44,252 nucleotides of DNA from CAYJIX01 sp964370375 (GTDB lineage: Bacteria; Desulfobacterota; Desulfovibrionia; Desulfovibrionales; Desulfovibrionaceae): positions 1 through 44,252 of the forward strand of contig CAYJIX010000014.1 in the NCBI GenBank assembly GCA_964370375.1, read 5' to 3'. Each line of letters opens with the position of its first letter. The stretch's first letter is position 1. Below the pieces are notes generated by a model. That model ran no database searches and had not been told where the DNA came from. It worked only from the letters and a program-made list of their open reading frames with translations. Made by a program: the position numbers and the translations under genes. Shown here piece after piece: positions 26,049 to 34,674 of this stretch.

Positions 26049-27739
26049 GGTAAAGCTCGTAATTTACGGTGAATGGCAGTGGGATCGTCAGGTTCAAGGG
26101 ACAGGGCTTTGACCCAAGCTTTGCGGGCTTCGTCCAACAATTGATTGGCTTTGGCGATATCGCCGTAGTGATCCCAGATAGTGGCTTCTTGGCTTTCTGG
26201 CAAATTGACGGCGCGGCGGATGTTGTCCAAGGCTTTGTCGTACTGTTTGAGACGGTATTGGGCCCAAGCAAGGGAATCTAGAATATAGGCTTTTGTGGGG
26301 GCCAAACGATGGGCTTTTTCCAACATGCTCAACGCCTGTTCCAGTTCGCGGTTTTGATCGGCAAGCATATAGCCTACGTAGTTAAGTATTTGGTAATTAT
26401 CAGGGAATTGCTTAACAAGGTCGCTCATATAGGCCATGGCCTCGTCTTTACGACCCATAATGTCAAGTAAAGATCCCTTGGTGTAGTGCAGTTCCGCGTC
26501 ATTGGGCCATAGGGCAAGGGCATTTTGAATGGTTTCAAGGGCTTTTTGCCAGTTTTCTTCTAAGGTGTAGAGCTGAGAAACGATAAAAGGATATTCGCGC
26601 TCATCACTATTGCGGTTCAAAAGTTGCAATGCAAGGTCTTGGGCTTGTTTGAGCCTGCCCATTTCTACAAGAATTTGAATTTGAAACTTGGCAGCACGGT
26701 CATAATAGGTATTGGCTTCACTGATACTGCGTAAATGCTCAAGGGTGGCGGCAAGGTTTTTGTCACGCTCATAGGCAATGGCAGCAAGGTAAAAGGCGAC
26801 TTCTTCCGGTGCGCTTGGGTCTTGCTTTACATTGAGCAAAACATCTTCTGCTTCATCATACAAGTTGTTTCTGATAAGCTGGGTGGCTGCTGTGAGCAAA
26901 AAACCGGATTGGGCTGAACTTTCATCAATAAGTGTTAGGGCTTTAGGCACGTTGCCTAAGCGCAGTTCAATGTCAATAAGGCGGCTTCTTGCCTCAAGAT
27001 ATTCCGGATCTAATTCCAAGGCGTGACGGTATGTATCGCCTGCCTTGGTAAACATGTTCATGCCTTCATACGCTTTGCCAAGCTCAAGCCAAGCTTCATA
27101 AAAATCAGGAATGATTTTAAGTGATTGTTCGAGCTCGTCAACGGCTTCGCTGTATTGGGCAAGCATGTTGTGGGCAATGGCTATCTGGTAGCGTGTTTGC
27201 GCTGATTTGGTTTTTTGGGGCAAACTGTTGAGCGTTTGCAAGGCTTCAAGGGGCATGTTGGCTTTTAAGTAAATAATACCAAGCTCTTGCTTAGCAATAA
27301 GGGAATCATTGGATGAAACGTTATGTTTTGCAGTAAAACTTTGCATCAGCGTTACGGCTTTTTGCGCTGAATTGCTCTCAAGGTAGCTTTCTGCCAATAA
27401 AAGGTGCAGGCTCATGCTGTCAGGAAAAGCAACAAGTCCACGTTCAAGAATAGCCGCAGCCGAACCTGGATCGCCGTTCATTAAAAACCAAACCCCTGCC
27501 TCCAGAACAGGCCTTGGGTGCGGGTTGCTTTGTAAAAGTGTGTCAACAGCTTCGTGTATGCCTGCCGGATTGTTTTCCCTAATGGACACGTCCAAGAGTA
27601 GGATAGCAAAGGTTGCTTGAGCCTCTGACGAAAGTTTCCAATCAACAGACGCCTGTGAGGCTGCAACACAGCCACAAATGATCAGCGTTCCAAGCCCTAC
27701 TGTAAGGCTGCGCCATAAGGCAGAAAGTCTACGCGCCAT
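26045..27739 (-). CDS. TPR-repeat lipoprotein
   Basis: This 564-residue protein is made almost entirely of tetratricopeptide repeats, starting at about residue 70 (for example AVDELEQSLKIIPDFYEAWLELGKAYEGM, followed by AGDTYRHALELDPEYLEARSRL). The ATG at 27739 is chosen because it starts a lipoprotein signal (hydrophobic segment then IICGC, Cys24). The frame continues 37 codons upstream into the rpoH end, without signal character. It is 16 bases after rpoH and coupled to the LolB-like gene. It is probably an envelope scaffold for protein-protein contacts, perhaps in outer-membrane biogenesis alongside the LolB-like protein; no enzyme motif is seen. Confidence 0.88.
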   Translation of the reverse strand: MARRLSALWRSLTVGLGTLIICGCVAASQASVDWKLSSEAQATFAILLLDVSIRENNPAGIHEAVDTLLQSNPHPRPVLEAGVWFLMNGDPGSAAAILERGLVAFPDSMSLHLLLAESYLESNSAQKAVTLMQSFTAKHNVSSNDSLIAKQELGIIYLKANMPLEALQTLNSLPQKTKSAQTRYQIAIAHNMLAQYSEAVDELEQSLKIIPDFYEAWLELGKAYEGMNMFTKAGDTYRHALELDPEYLEARSRLIDIELRLGNVPKALTLIDESSAQSGFLLTAATQLIRNNLYDEAEDVLLNVKQDPSAPEEVAFYLAAIAYERDKNLAATLEHLRSISEANTYYDRAAKFQIQILVEMGRLKQAQDLALQLLNRNSDEREYPFIVSQLYTLEENWQKALETIQNALALWPNDAELHYTKGSLLDIMGRKDEAMAYMSDLVKQFPDNYQILNYVGYMLADQNRELEQALSMLEKAHRLAPTKAYILDSLAWAQYRLKQYDKALDNIRRAVNLPESQEATIWDHYGDIAKANQLLDEARKAWVKALSLEPDDPTAIHRKLRALP

Positions 27740-27755
27740 GGTATTTCCGATACAA

Positions 27756-28856
27756 CTAAGGGTTGATCCAATCCTGTGAAAAATCCTCAATATTGGCAGA
27801 AAGGTGTACGCGCAGTTTTTGTAACAGTCGAGCTTCAAGTTGACGTACACGTTCTCTGGTTACATTATATTTTTCGCCGATTTCGCGCAACGTCACAGGA
27901 TCGTCAGTTAAAAGGCGGTGTTGCAGAATGTACAGTTCTTTTTCCGACAATCGATCCACTATGCCTTTGATATTGTCTTGTAAAAGCGTGGCCATTTCCG
28001 AGTCGGCAAGCACCTTTTCAATCCCAGGTTCAAGGGCCGGTAAAAAATCCATGCGCGTGGCATTGCCGCCGTCATCGTTGATTTGTGCGTCCAAGGACAC
28101 ATCAGACGCATCAAGGCGTTGCTGCATTTCCACAATTTGTTCTGTACCAACCCCAAGGCGATCTGCCAACATGGCAGCGTCAGGGTCAAAGCCTTCTGCC
28201 AACAGCTTTTGCCGTTCGCGGTTGAGATTGTAAAAAAGTTTACGTTGGGCTTGCGTTGTGCCGATTTTTACCATCCTCCAATTATCCATAATAAATTTGA
28301 GGATATAAGCACGAATCCAAAAGGCAGCATAATAGGAAAATTTGATGCCTTTTTCAGGATCAAATTTATTGACCGCACGTACAAGGCCCACATTGCCTTC
28401 TTGGATAAGGTCAAGCACGTTTTGCATCCAACGGCGTTGAAAATCCATGGCAATCTTCACCACAAGGCGCAAATGTGACGATACCAAGCGAAACGCAGCG
28501 TCGCTGTCGCCCGTTTGTTGGACGCGCCGCGCAAGGTCAAATTCTTCATCAGGTGCGAGCATGGGAAAACGTCCCACTTCACGCAAATAAAGGTGGAGCG
28601 AATCTTTGGACGAGGGCGTTGGGGAAGGTAAATTGCTTGAGCCAAGAACCGGTAAATCGCTTACGGTATCGATCAATTCATCGTCTGAATCCAATTGTGT
28701 TTCATCAAAATCTGAATCGGCCTCTTCGTCAAAATCTTCTGGCAGAACGTCAGCGCCCTCGGGCAAAACTTCCGCTTCAAGAGGAGCCGTATTTTTTGCA
28801 GAATCCTGCAACATATGTTCTTGTTCTTCGTGTTCCGTATGTGTTTGCTTCTTCAT
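27756..28856 (-). CDS. rpoH: RNA polymerase sigma factor RpoH (sigma-32 type)
   Basis: This is a group 3 sigma factor for heat-shock genes. Region 1.2 begins at about residue 87 (LHLYLREVGRFPMLAPDEEF). Region 2 has FRLVSSHLRLVVKIA and DLIQEGNVGLVRAVNKFDPEKGIKFSYYA. The RpoH box is clear as QRKLFYNLN at 204-212. Region 4 ends VTLREIGEKYNVTRERVRQLEARLLQKLR with its helix-turn-helix. The protein is 366 residues against 284 in E. coli; the difference is an acidic N-terminal extension of about 85 residues (DEEADSDFDETQLDSDDE). It is the first gene of the minus-strand string, divergent from metH over 274 bases. I saw no sharp promoter for it. Confidence 0.94.
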   Translation of the reverse strand: MKKQTHTEHEEQEHMLQDSAKNTAPLEAEVLPEGADVLPEDFDEEADSDFDETQLDSDDELIDTVSDLPVLGSSNLPSPTPSSKDSLHLYLREVGRFPMLAPDEEFDLARRVQQTGDSDAAFRLVSSHLRLVVKIAMDFQRRWMQNVLDLIQEGNVGLVRAVNKFDPEKGIKFSYYAAFWIRAYILKFIMDNWRMVKIGTTQAQRKLFYNLNRERQKLLAEGFDPDAAMLADRLGVGTEQIVEMQQRLDASDVSLDAQINDDGGNATRMDFLPALEPGIEKVLADSEMATLLQDNIKGIVDRLSEKELYILQHRLLTDDPVTLREIGEKYNVTRERVRQLEARLLQKLRVHLSANIEDFSQDWINP

Positions 28857-29130
28857 AATATATCCATAAATAAAACAGCCAGCTATGGCAAGGGGATAGG
28901 CGCCGTTTTTATACGATAGTTTTAAATTGTCCTTTTTAAGGATTTTACGTATGCTATCCTAACAAAACGACATTGTGTATAAATGTTGCAATGCATACAA
29001 ACACAAGGGTCTGTAAGCATGCCATACGTTATGACTATAAATACCCCATAACCTAGAGGCTTGTCTATTATGCAATATATAGAAATATCTAGCTAAGTAA
29101 AAAACATACCGCGACAGTAAGGAGTTTAAC

Positions 29131-31572
29131 ATGTCGGCATTACAAGAAGCCTTGCATGCAAATACACCGCTCATACTTGATGGTGCCATGGGTACCATGC
29201 TACAAGCAAGGGGTTTAGCCCCCGGGGCAAATCCTGAACGGTTTTGCTTAGAAAATCCGCAAGTGCTCAAAAATATTCATAAAGAATACATAGACGCAGG
29301 GGCAGACATTGTCCTTACAGGCACGTTTGGCGGCTCGCGCTTTAAACTTCCGTCAGACCTTTCTGGAAACGGGCAGGGCGGTGAAGGTGTCGTAGCTTTT
29401 AACCGTCAAATGGCCATGGTGGCAAAAACTGCGGCAAAAGAAGCCGCACGGCGTGTCTTTGTGGGGGGGGATTTGGGCCCGTGCGGGCATTTTGTGCGTC
29501 CTGTAGGCGAGCTTGCTGTAGGGGTGCTGTACGAGGCCTATAAAGAACAAGTTCGCGGCCTTATGCAAGGCGGCGTTGATTTTATCATGATTGAAACGCA
29601 ATTTGACCTTGCCGAAGCGCGAATTGCCGTGGCCGCTGTACGGGCAGAATCGGATCTGCCTGTTTTTGTATCCATGACTTTTGAACAAGGGGTTAGCTTA
29701 ACAGGTACAACGCCGGAAATCTTTGCCGCAACCATGCGCAACCTTGGGGTTGATGCTGTTGGCCTTAATTGCGGAGCAGGCCCTGAAGAAATGGCACCTC
29801 TTGTGGATCGTTTTTTAGCCAATGCTGGGCTCCCCATCCTTGTGGAACCCAATGCAGGCTTACCTGAACTTATTGATGGCGAAACGCGCTTTCGTTTACC
29901 TGCCGAACCGTTTGCACGGCAAACAGCCGCCTTTGTAGAAAAAGGCGTGAATTGTGTGGGCGGCTGTTGCGGCACAACGCCTGAGCATATTTTTGCCCTG
30001 CGTAAAGCCGTTGACAGCGTGACCAGGCAAACATCAACCCTTACAATTCCTGTGGGCGTGGCTGTAACATCGCGCACGCAGCTGGTGCGATTTGCGGCCC
30101 ATGAACCCTTAAAAATTATTGGCGAGCGCATCAACCCCACAGGCAAAAAAGCATTGCAAGCAGAATTGCAGGCAGGGACGCATGCCCTTGCCCTGCGCTT
30201 TGCCAAAGAACAAGTGGCCCTTGGGGCGCACGTTTTGGATGTGAATGTGGGCGCGCCCATGGTGGATGAAACAACGCTTTTGCCTGCCCTTGTGGAAAAT
30301 CTTGTGGGCTCCTTTGCCGAACCGTTAAGCCTTGATACGTCAAATATAGACGCCATGGCGGCAGCCTTACCCCTGACTCCGGGTTCTCCTTTGGTCAATT
30401 CCATCTCAGGTGAACATGGACGCATGAAGGCCCTTGGCCCCTTATGCCGCCAATGGGGCGCGCCGTTTGTTTTGTTGCCCTTACAAGGGAGCGATTTGCC
30501 TGTGCTTGCAAGCCAGCGCATTGCTATTTTGGAAAAGCTTTTAGAACAAGCTGAAGCCCTAGGTATTCCAAGGCACCTTATCATGGTGGACGTGCTTGCT
30601 CTTTCTGTGGCAGCCAACAACAATGCCGGACGTGAAGCCCTTGAAACCATCCGCTGGTGTACGTCCCAGAACTTGCCAACAGTTATGGGGCTTTCCAACA
30701 TCTCGTTCGGGTTGCCGGCGCGCGAACTTGTCAATACCGTTTTTTTGGGCATGTCCATGGGGGCAGGGCTCACCGGCTGTATTGCAAACCCTTCCAGCGT
30801 ACGCCTTTTAGAAGTGGCAGGGGCCGGCAATGTGCTGCTTGAAAAAGATCCGGGTGCCACAGCTTTTGTACAACATTTTGCCAACTGGGCAGCAAACAAC
30901 GAACACAACTTACTGCCCGTAAAGAACGAACATGCCGCCATAAGCAGCATTGAAGATGCTGTATTGCAAGGTGAAAAAGACAGCATCATTCCCCTAGTGC
31001 AAGACGCGCTAAGCCAAGGCAATGATCCTTTTACTTTGGTCAACGAACGCCTTATCCCGGCCATAACCGAAGTGGGGGCCCGCTATGAGCGCAAGGAATA
31101 CTTTTTGCCCCAACTTTTGCGTTCAGCTGAAACCATGCAAACAGCCTTTGCCCATTTACGCCCCTTGCTTGAAGATTTGCCAAACGCCGGCAAAAAGCCT
31201 GTCATTGTCCTTGCAACCGTTGAAGGCGATATTCACGATATCGGAAAAAATATTGTGGGGCTTATGCTTGGCAACCACGGGTTTACCGTTATTGACCTTG
31301 GAAAAGACGTGAAAGCACAAACCATTGTTGATGCAGCCATAGAACATAAGGCTGCAATCATAGGGCTTTCTGCGCTCATGACCACAACCATGGTGCGCAT
31401 GGAAGACACCATAAAACTCGTCCAAGAGCAAAACCTTAACGTAAAGGTTATGGTGGGCGGCGCTGTAGTGACCCGCCATTTTGCAGACAGTATAAAGGCT
31501 CACGGCTATTCTGTGGACGCGGTGGAGGCGGTGAGGGTGGCGCAAAATCTGTGCACTACGGCAGGCTGTTGA
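29131..31572 (+). CDS. metH: Cobalamin-dependent methionine synthase, short form lacking the reactivation domain
   Basis: This enzyme transfers methyl from methyltetrahydrofolate to homocysteine through cobalamin. At 813 residues it has the homocysteine/zinc domain (Cys214 in GLNCGAGP; Cys279-Cys280 in GGCCGTTPEH), the pterin domain starting IIGERINPTGKKALQ (329 onward), the four-helix cap (PLVQDALSQGNDPFTLVNERLIPAI) and the B12 Rossmann domain with the axial-ligand motif DIHDIG (His702). The AdoMet-binding reactivation domain of E. coli MetH (about 1227 residues) is absent, as in other sulfate reducers to my knowledge, so a separate reactivator must act. GTAAGGAG precedes the ATG. The 3' end, including the stop TGA, lies in a palindromic repeat arm (GCAGGCTGTTGA). 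Confidence 0.95.
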   Translation: MSALQEALHANTPLILDGAMGTMLQARGLAPGANPERFCLENPQVLKNIHKEYIDAGADIVLTGTFGGSRFKLPSDLSGNGQGGEGVVAFNRQMAMVAKTAAKEAARRVFVGGDLGPCGHFVRPVGELAVGVLYEAYKEQVRGLMQGGVDFIMIETQFDLAEARIAVAAVRAESDLPVFVSMTFEQGVSLTGTTPEIFAATMRNLGVDAVGLNCGAGPEEMAPLVDRFLANAGLPILVEPNAGLPELIDGETRFRLPAEPFARQTAAFVEKGVNCVGGCCGTTPEHIFALRKAVDSVTRQTSTLTIPVGVAVTSRTQLVRFAAHEPLKIIGERINPTGKKALQAELQAGTHALALRFAKEQVALGAHVLDVNVGAPMVDETTLLPALVENLVGSFAEPLSLDTSNIDAMAAALPLTPGSPLVNSISGEHGRMKALGPLCRQWGAPFVLLPLQGSDLPVLASQRIAILEKLLEQAEALGIPRHLIMVDVLALSVAANNNAGREALETIRWCTSQNLPTVMGLSNISFGLPARELVNTVFLGMSMGAGLTGCIANPSSVRLLEVAGAGNVLLEKDPGATAFVQHFANWAANNEHNLLPVKNEHAAISSIEDAVLQGEKDSIIPLVQDALSQGNDPFTLVNERLIPAITEVGARYERKEYFLPQLLRSAETMQTAFAHLRPLLEDLPNAGKKPVIVLATVEGDIHDIGKNIVGLMLGNHGFTVIDLGKDVKAQTIVDAAIEHKAAIIGLSALMTTTMVRMEDTIKLVQEQNLNVKVMVGGAVVTRHFADSIKAHGYSVDAVEAVRVAQNLCTTAGC

Positions 31573-31688
31573 AAAAGGGCAATCTGCTTTGTCGGGCTTG
31601 TTTTTTGCTCCGGTCATTTATGTCTAAATAAACTCTGCTCCACAAAAAACTTCGCCCTCCTCGCATCTTACCCTTTTTGAACAGCCTG
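31562..31688. repeat. Palindromic repeat element 3 (type A), overlapping the metH stop
   Basis: This is a 127-bp unit with arms CAGGCTGTTGAAAAAGGGC (31562-31580) and ACCCTTTTTGAACAGCCTG (31670-31688). The interior (TGCTTTGTCGGGCTTGTTTT and onward) is clearly related to element 1 at 18310. The metH stop codon lies in the left arm, so the last two or three codons of metH come from the repeat. Confidence 0.85.
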
Positions 31689-31829
31689 CGCAGGATGAAG
31701 GTTGTCGAGGCAAAAGGCAGAAAAGGCATGGGCGTCAGCGAACAACTTTTGCCTTGTCATGGGAGGCTTTTCTTGTTTGAACAGCCTGCGCAGGATGAAG
31801 GTTGTCGAGGGAAAAGACAGAAAAGGCAC
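31678..31829. repeat. 100-bp-period direct repeat after metH
   Basis: A stretch of about 50 bases beginning TTGAACAGCCTGCGCAGG occurs at 31678-31727 and again exactly 100 bases later with a few changes. It begins with the right arm of the palindromic element. The second copy also contains a short tandem duplication (AGACAGAAAAGGCA twice, from about 31814). The rest of the gap to 31956 is non-coding apart from a CTTATGAT/ATCATAAG inverted repeat (31891-31919), which may be a regulator site for the next gene. Confidence 0.75.
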
Positions 31830-31956
31830 AAGACAGAAAAGGCATGGATGTCGTTGAACAAAGTTTGTCAGGTGCTGATAAACATGTTTTCTTATGATCG
31901 CCCCAAGGCCTATCATAAGGGATTGGCCTAGAAAAACGTAACATATGAGGTGTGTT

Positions 31957-32706
31957 ATGGATGGATTCGAACTGCTTATAGATCTTCACAGGCATGCGGC
32001 GCGCCTTGGCCCTGGTGGCAAGGCTGAAACACGGCTGGCTTTAGAGCTTGCCAAGGTTGATAGTACAAGGCCTGTGGATATCATCGATATGGGTTGTGGC
32101 ACAGGTGCGGCGAGCCTTGTCCTTGCTAAAGAGCGTGACGCACATATTGTTGCTGTGGATCTGTTTCAGGATTTTCTTGACGAGCTCATGGTAAAAGCCA
32201 AGGAAAATGACGTGGCTGAATCCATTGTGCCGTTATGTTGTTCCATGGCTGACGTGCCCTACGGCAAGGCAGCGTTTGATGTGGTATGGTCTGAAGGGGC
32301 TATCTACAATATGGGCTTTGAGGCCGGGATTGTTGCGTGGCATACCCTGTTAAAGCCAGGAGGCATGCTGGTTGCTTCTGAAATATCATGGTTTACAGCG
32401 TCTAGGCCGCAAAAATTGGAAAATTATTGGATAGAAGCTTATCCTGAAATAGACACTGTTTCAGCAAAAATAGCTCTGTTAGAGCAGCACGGCTATAGCC
32501 TTGAAGGCTACTTTGCCCTGCCGCAACACTGCTGGATTGATAACTATTATGGGCCATTGCAAAATGGGTTTGACGATTTTTTGCAACGCCACGAGCACAG
32601 CGAAGCAGCAAAGGCCATTGTTGAAGAAACACAAAAAGAAATAAGCCTATATGAGCAGTACAATGCCTATTATGGTTATGGCATGTATGTTGCCAAAAAG
32701 ATGTAA
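31957..32706 (+). CDS. Class I SAM-dependent methyltransferase
   Basis: This 249-residue protein has motif I IIDMGCGTGAASLVLA (about 41-56), strand 2 IVAVDLFQDFLDEL, motif IV VVWSEGAIYNMGFEA and motif VI LLKPGGMLVASEISW. SAM-binding parts are complete; the acceptor is unknown. It resembles the small-molecule or cofactor methyltransferases of the methyltransf_11/25 group. The ATG at 31957 is preferred over 31945 because GAGGTG lies directly before it. It is a single gene, separated from metH by repeats and from nadB by another repeat remnant. Confidence 0.88.
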   Translation: MDGFELLIDLHRHAARLGPGGKAETRLALELAKVDSTRPVDIIDMGCGTGAASLVLAKERDAHIVAVDLFQDFLDELMVKAKENDVAESIVPLCCSMADVPYGKAAFDVVWSEGAIYNMGFEAGIVAWHTLLKPGGMLVASEISWFTASRPQKLENYWIEAYPEIDTVSAKIALLEQHGYSLEGYFALPQHCWIDNYYGPLQNGFDDFLQRHEHSEAAKAIVEETQKEISLYEQYNAYYGYGMYVAKKM

Positions 32707-32790
32707 ACGGACGTTGAGGCAATTTGCTAAGGCGCATCTTTTCTCACGGGCCACAAAAAATACTGCACAGCGCATAACAGCCCGCCCTAA

Positions 32791-32873
32791 AAGTCTGTTG
32801 CAAAAGAAATTCTTTACAAAAGGCTAATTATAGTATTTTTCAGCGACGTAGATTGCACTTTTTCAACAGCCTG
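32791..32873. repeat. Internally deleted palindromic repeat element 4
   Basis: This is an 83-bp remnant. The left end AGTCTGTTGCAAAAG (32792-32806) and right end GCACTTTTTCAACAGCCTG (32855-32873) are related to the family ends. The stretch before the right arm (CGACGTAGATTGCACTTTTT) matches the right end of the nested copy at 34762-34884. It ends 30 bases before nadB. Confidence 0.7.
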
Positions 32874-32903
32874 GAAATATATTCATACGCGGAAGAAACA
32901 CAT

Positions 32904-34484
32904 ATGACGACAACGAACAGGCAACGTACAACAGCCCTTGTGATTGGTGGTGGTATTGCAGGATGCACAGCAGCCATAGGCCTTGCGGATGCAGGGCTTG
33001 ACGTAACCTTGCTTGTATCCACCGACGATATGGACGGCGGCAACTCTGCCTTGGCCCAAGGCGGTATCATTCATCGGGCAGGGGCTAAGGACAGCGCCTT
33101 GCTTGAACAGGATTTATTGGTTGCAGGCAGTTTTCATAATTATGTATCGGCTGTGAAAAGGCTATGCAAAGAAGGCCCCAACGCCATTGAAGAGGTTTTG
33201 CTAGAACGTGCTCCCGTGCCCTTTGACCGTGACGCCAATGGGCATCTGGCCTATACACGTGAAGGAGGGCACAGTACCGCGCGTATTGTCCATTGCAAAG
33301 ACCATACGGGAAAATCCATCATGCAGGCCTTGCTACAAGCTGTGCGTACCACACCAAACATAACCGTGTTGACAAATCGCACTGCTGTTGAGCTTATTAC
33401 AAGTGCCAAACATCCGCGTAACATGTCGTACCGTTATCGTGTGGACAATCAATGCCTTGGGGCTTATGTCTTTGATAACGGCACGCAGAGCATGCAAACC
33501 ATGCTGGCGGATTGGACTGTACTTGCCACTGGTGGTGTGGGACAGGTGTATGCCCATACAAGCAACCGTCCCGAAGCCAACGGTTCAGGCCTTGCCATGG
33601 CGCAAAGGGCAGGCGCACGCCTTGAAAACATGGCCTATGTGCAATTTCACCCCACGGCACTGTGTCATGGAGGGCCGCGCTGTTTCCTTATTACCGAGGC
33701 CTTGCGCGGAGAAGGGGCGCGCCTTGTGGATCACACGGGCAGGGCGTTCATGCAAGATTATGACAGCCGTAAAGACTTGGCACCGCGCGATATTGTGTCA
33801 AGGAGCATCTCTACTGAAATGCAAAAACAGCACCTTGATAGTGTGTACCTTGATCTGTCCGACGTGCCGCATAACCTTGCACAACGTTTCCCTACAATTT
33901 ACAAGTATTGTCAAGAGCTTGGCATTGATATTGAAAAAGAACCCATCCCGGTGGTGCCTGTGGCCCATTACCTATGCGGAGGGATTTTGACCACCATGCA
34001 AGGGCGTAGTTCGCTAAAACGCCTGTACGCTGTGGGGGAATGTGCGTGTACAGGCGTACACGGCGCCAATCGTTTGGCCAGCGCGTCGTTATTGGAAGGA
34101 TTGCTGTGGGGGGCAAGTGCAGCCAAAGATATTGCCGCACGTCATAGCACTAGGAGCAGCCTTGGCAAAAATCTCATGGCTTCCATACCGGATTGGGAAG
34201 TAGAAAACGGCACCCTCCTTGACCCAGCAGATGTGGAACAAGGCTGGAAGCAGATCCGCAGCACCATGTGGCAGCATGTGGGGATTGTGCGTTCAAAAAA
34301 AGGCCTACAGCAAGCAGTGGCAGATCTTGACGCCCTAGACAGGCGCCTTTACGAGCAGGCGTCTATTTGTGCAGACCGCCAAGGTATTGCCCTTGCCCAT
34401 GGCTGCCGAGCAGCCCTACTTATTGCTAGTGCGGCCCTTAACACGCCAAAAAGCCTTGGCTGTCATTTTCGCACGGATGGATAG
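32904..34484 (+). CDS. nadB: L-aspartate oxidase
   Basis: This FAD enzyme oxidises L-aspartate to iminoaspartate, the first step of NAD biosynthesis; under anaerobic conditions fumarate can be the electron acceptor. At 526 residues it has FAD motif ALVIGGGIAGCTAAIGLA (residues 11-28), NSALAQGG, TREGGHSTARIVHCKDHTG, VQFHPTAL, ITEALRGEGARLVD, LAPRDIVSRSI and PVAHYLCGGI, which together distinguish NadB from the fumarate reductase flavoprotein; the end HFRTD is also typical. The ATG at 32904 is preferred because the upstream in-frame codons are encoded by a repeat remnant; GGAAG lies 8 bases before it. nadA and nadC are not in the window. Confidence 0.95.
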   Translation: MTTTNRQRTTALVIGGGIAGCTAAIGLADAGLDVTLLVSTDDMDGGNSALAQGGIIHRAGAKDSALLEQDLLVAGSFHNYVSAVKRLCKEGPNAIEEVLLERAPVPFDRDANGHLAYTREGGHSTARIVHCKDHTGKSIMQALLQAVRTTPNITVLTNRTAVELITSAKHPRNMSYRYRVDNQCLGAYVFDNGTQSMQTMLADWTVLATGGVGQVYAHTSNRPEANGSGLAMAQRAGARLENMAYVQFHPTALCHGGPRCFLITEALRGEGARLVDHTGRAFMQDYDSRKDLAPRDIVSRSISTEMQKQHLDSVYLDLSDVPHNLAQRFPTIYKYCQELGIDIEKEPIPVVPVAHYLCGGILTTMQGRSSLKRLYAVGECACTGVHGANRLASASLLEGLLWGASAAKDIAARHSTRSSLGKNLMASIPDWEVENGTLLDPADVEQGWKQIRSTMWQHVGIVRSKKGLQQAVADLDALDRRLYEQASICADRQGIALAHGCRAALLIASAALNTPKSLGCHFRTDG

Positions 34485-34520
34485 ATTTTTGAGGAAACGT
34501 TCATTATAGGATTTTTTTGT

Positions 34521-34638
34521 AGGCTGTGCAAAAGGCCTAGATAGTAAGAAGCGAACAATTTGGGGAGGGGAGTTCCCCATGCTCTCATGACATGGCAAAT
34601 ATTATCCACTGACGTACATGTCTTTTCTGTCTTTTTAG
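34521..34638. repeat. Degraded palindromic repeat element 5 (type B), downstream of nadB
   Basis: This starts AGGCTGTGCAAAAGGCC 36 bases after the nadB stop. Internally, AAGCGAACAATTTGGGGAGG (from 34549) matches the complement of element 2 almost base for base. The right end is worn. It lies in the convergent gap between nadB and plsY, which holds no gene (34485-34903). Confidence 0.65.
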
Positions 34639-34674
34639 TATTCTGCTTTTTTCTCAAAGAGCCTTCATTCTGCA

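Noticed and set aside
28861..29130. Possible cobalamin or SAM riboswitch upstream of metH
   Set aside because: I found neither a B12-box-like segment nor the SAM core helices, and no terminator-like hairpin before the start. The only inverted word is a short TCCTT-TTT-AAGGA.
29538..31064. A 508-codon open frame antisense to metH
   Set aside because: It mirrors the codon structure of metH, has a Ser/Arg/Ala-rich composition without family features, and metH is unmistakable on the other strand.
31668..31995. Overlapping minus-strand frames after metH that share LDNLHPAQAVQ-like segments
   Set aside because: The resemblance comes from the 100-base DNA repeat; the period is not a multiple of three, so the frames are not maintained and no ribosome site is present.
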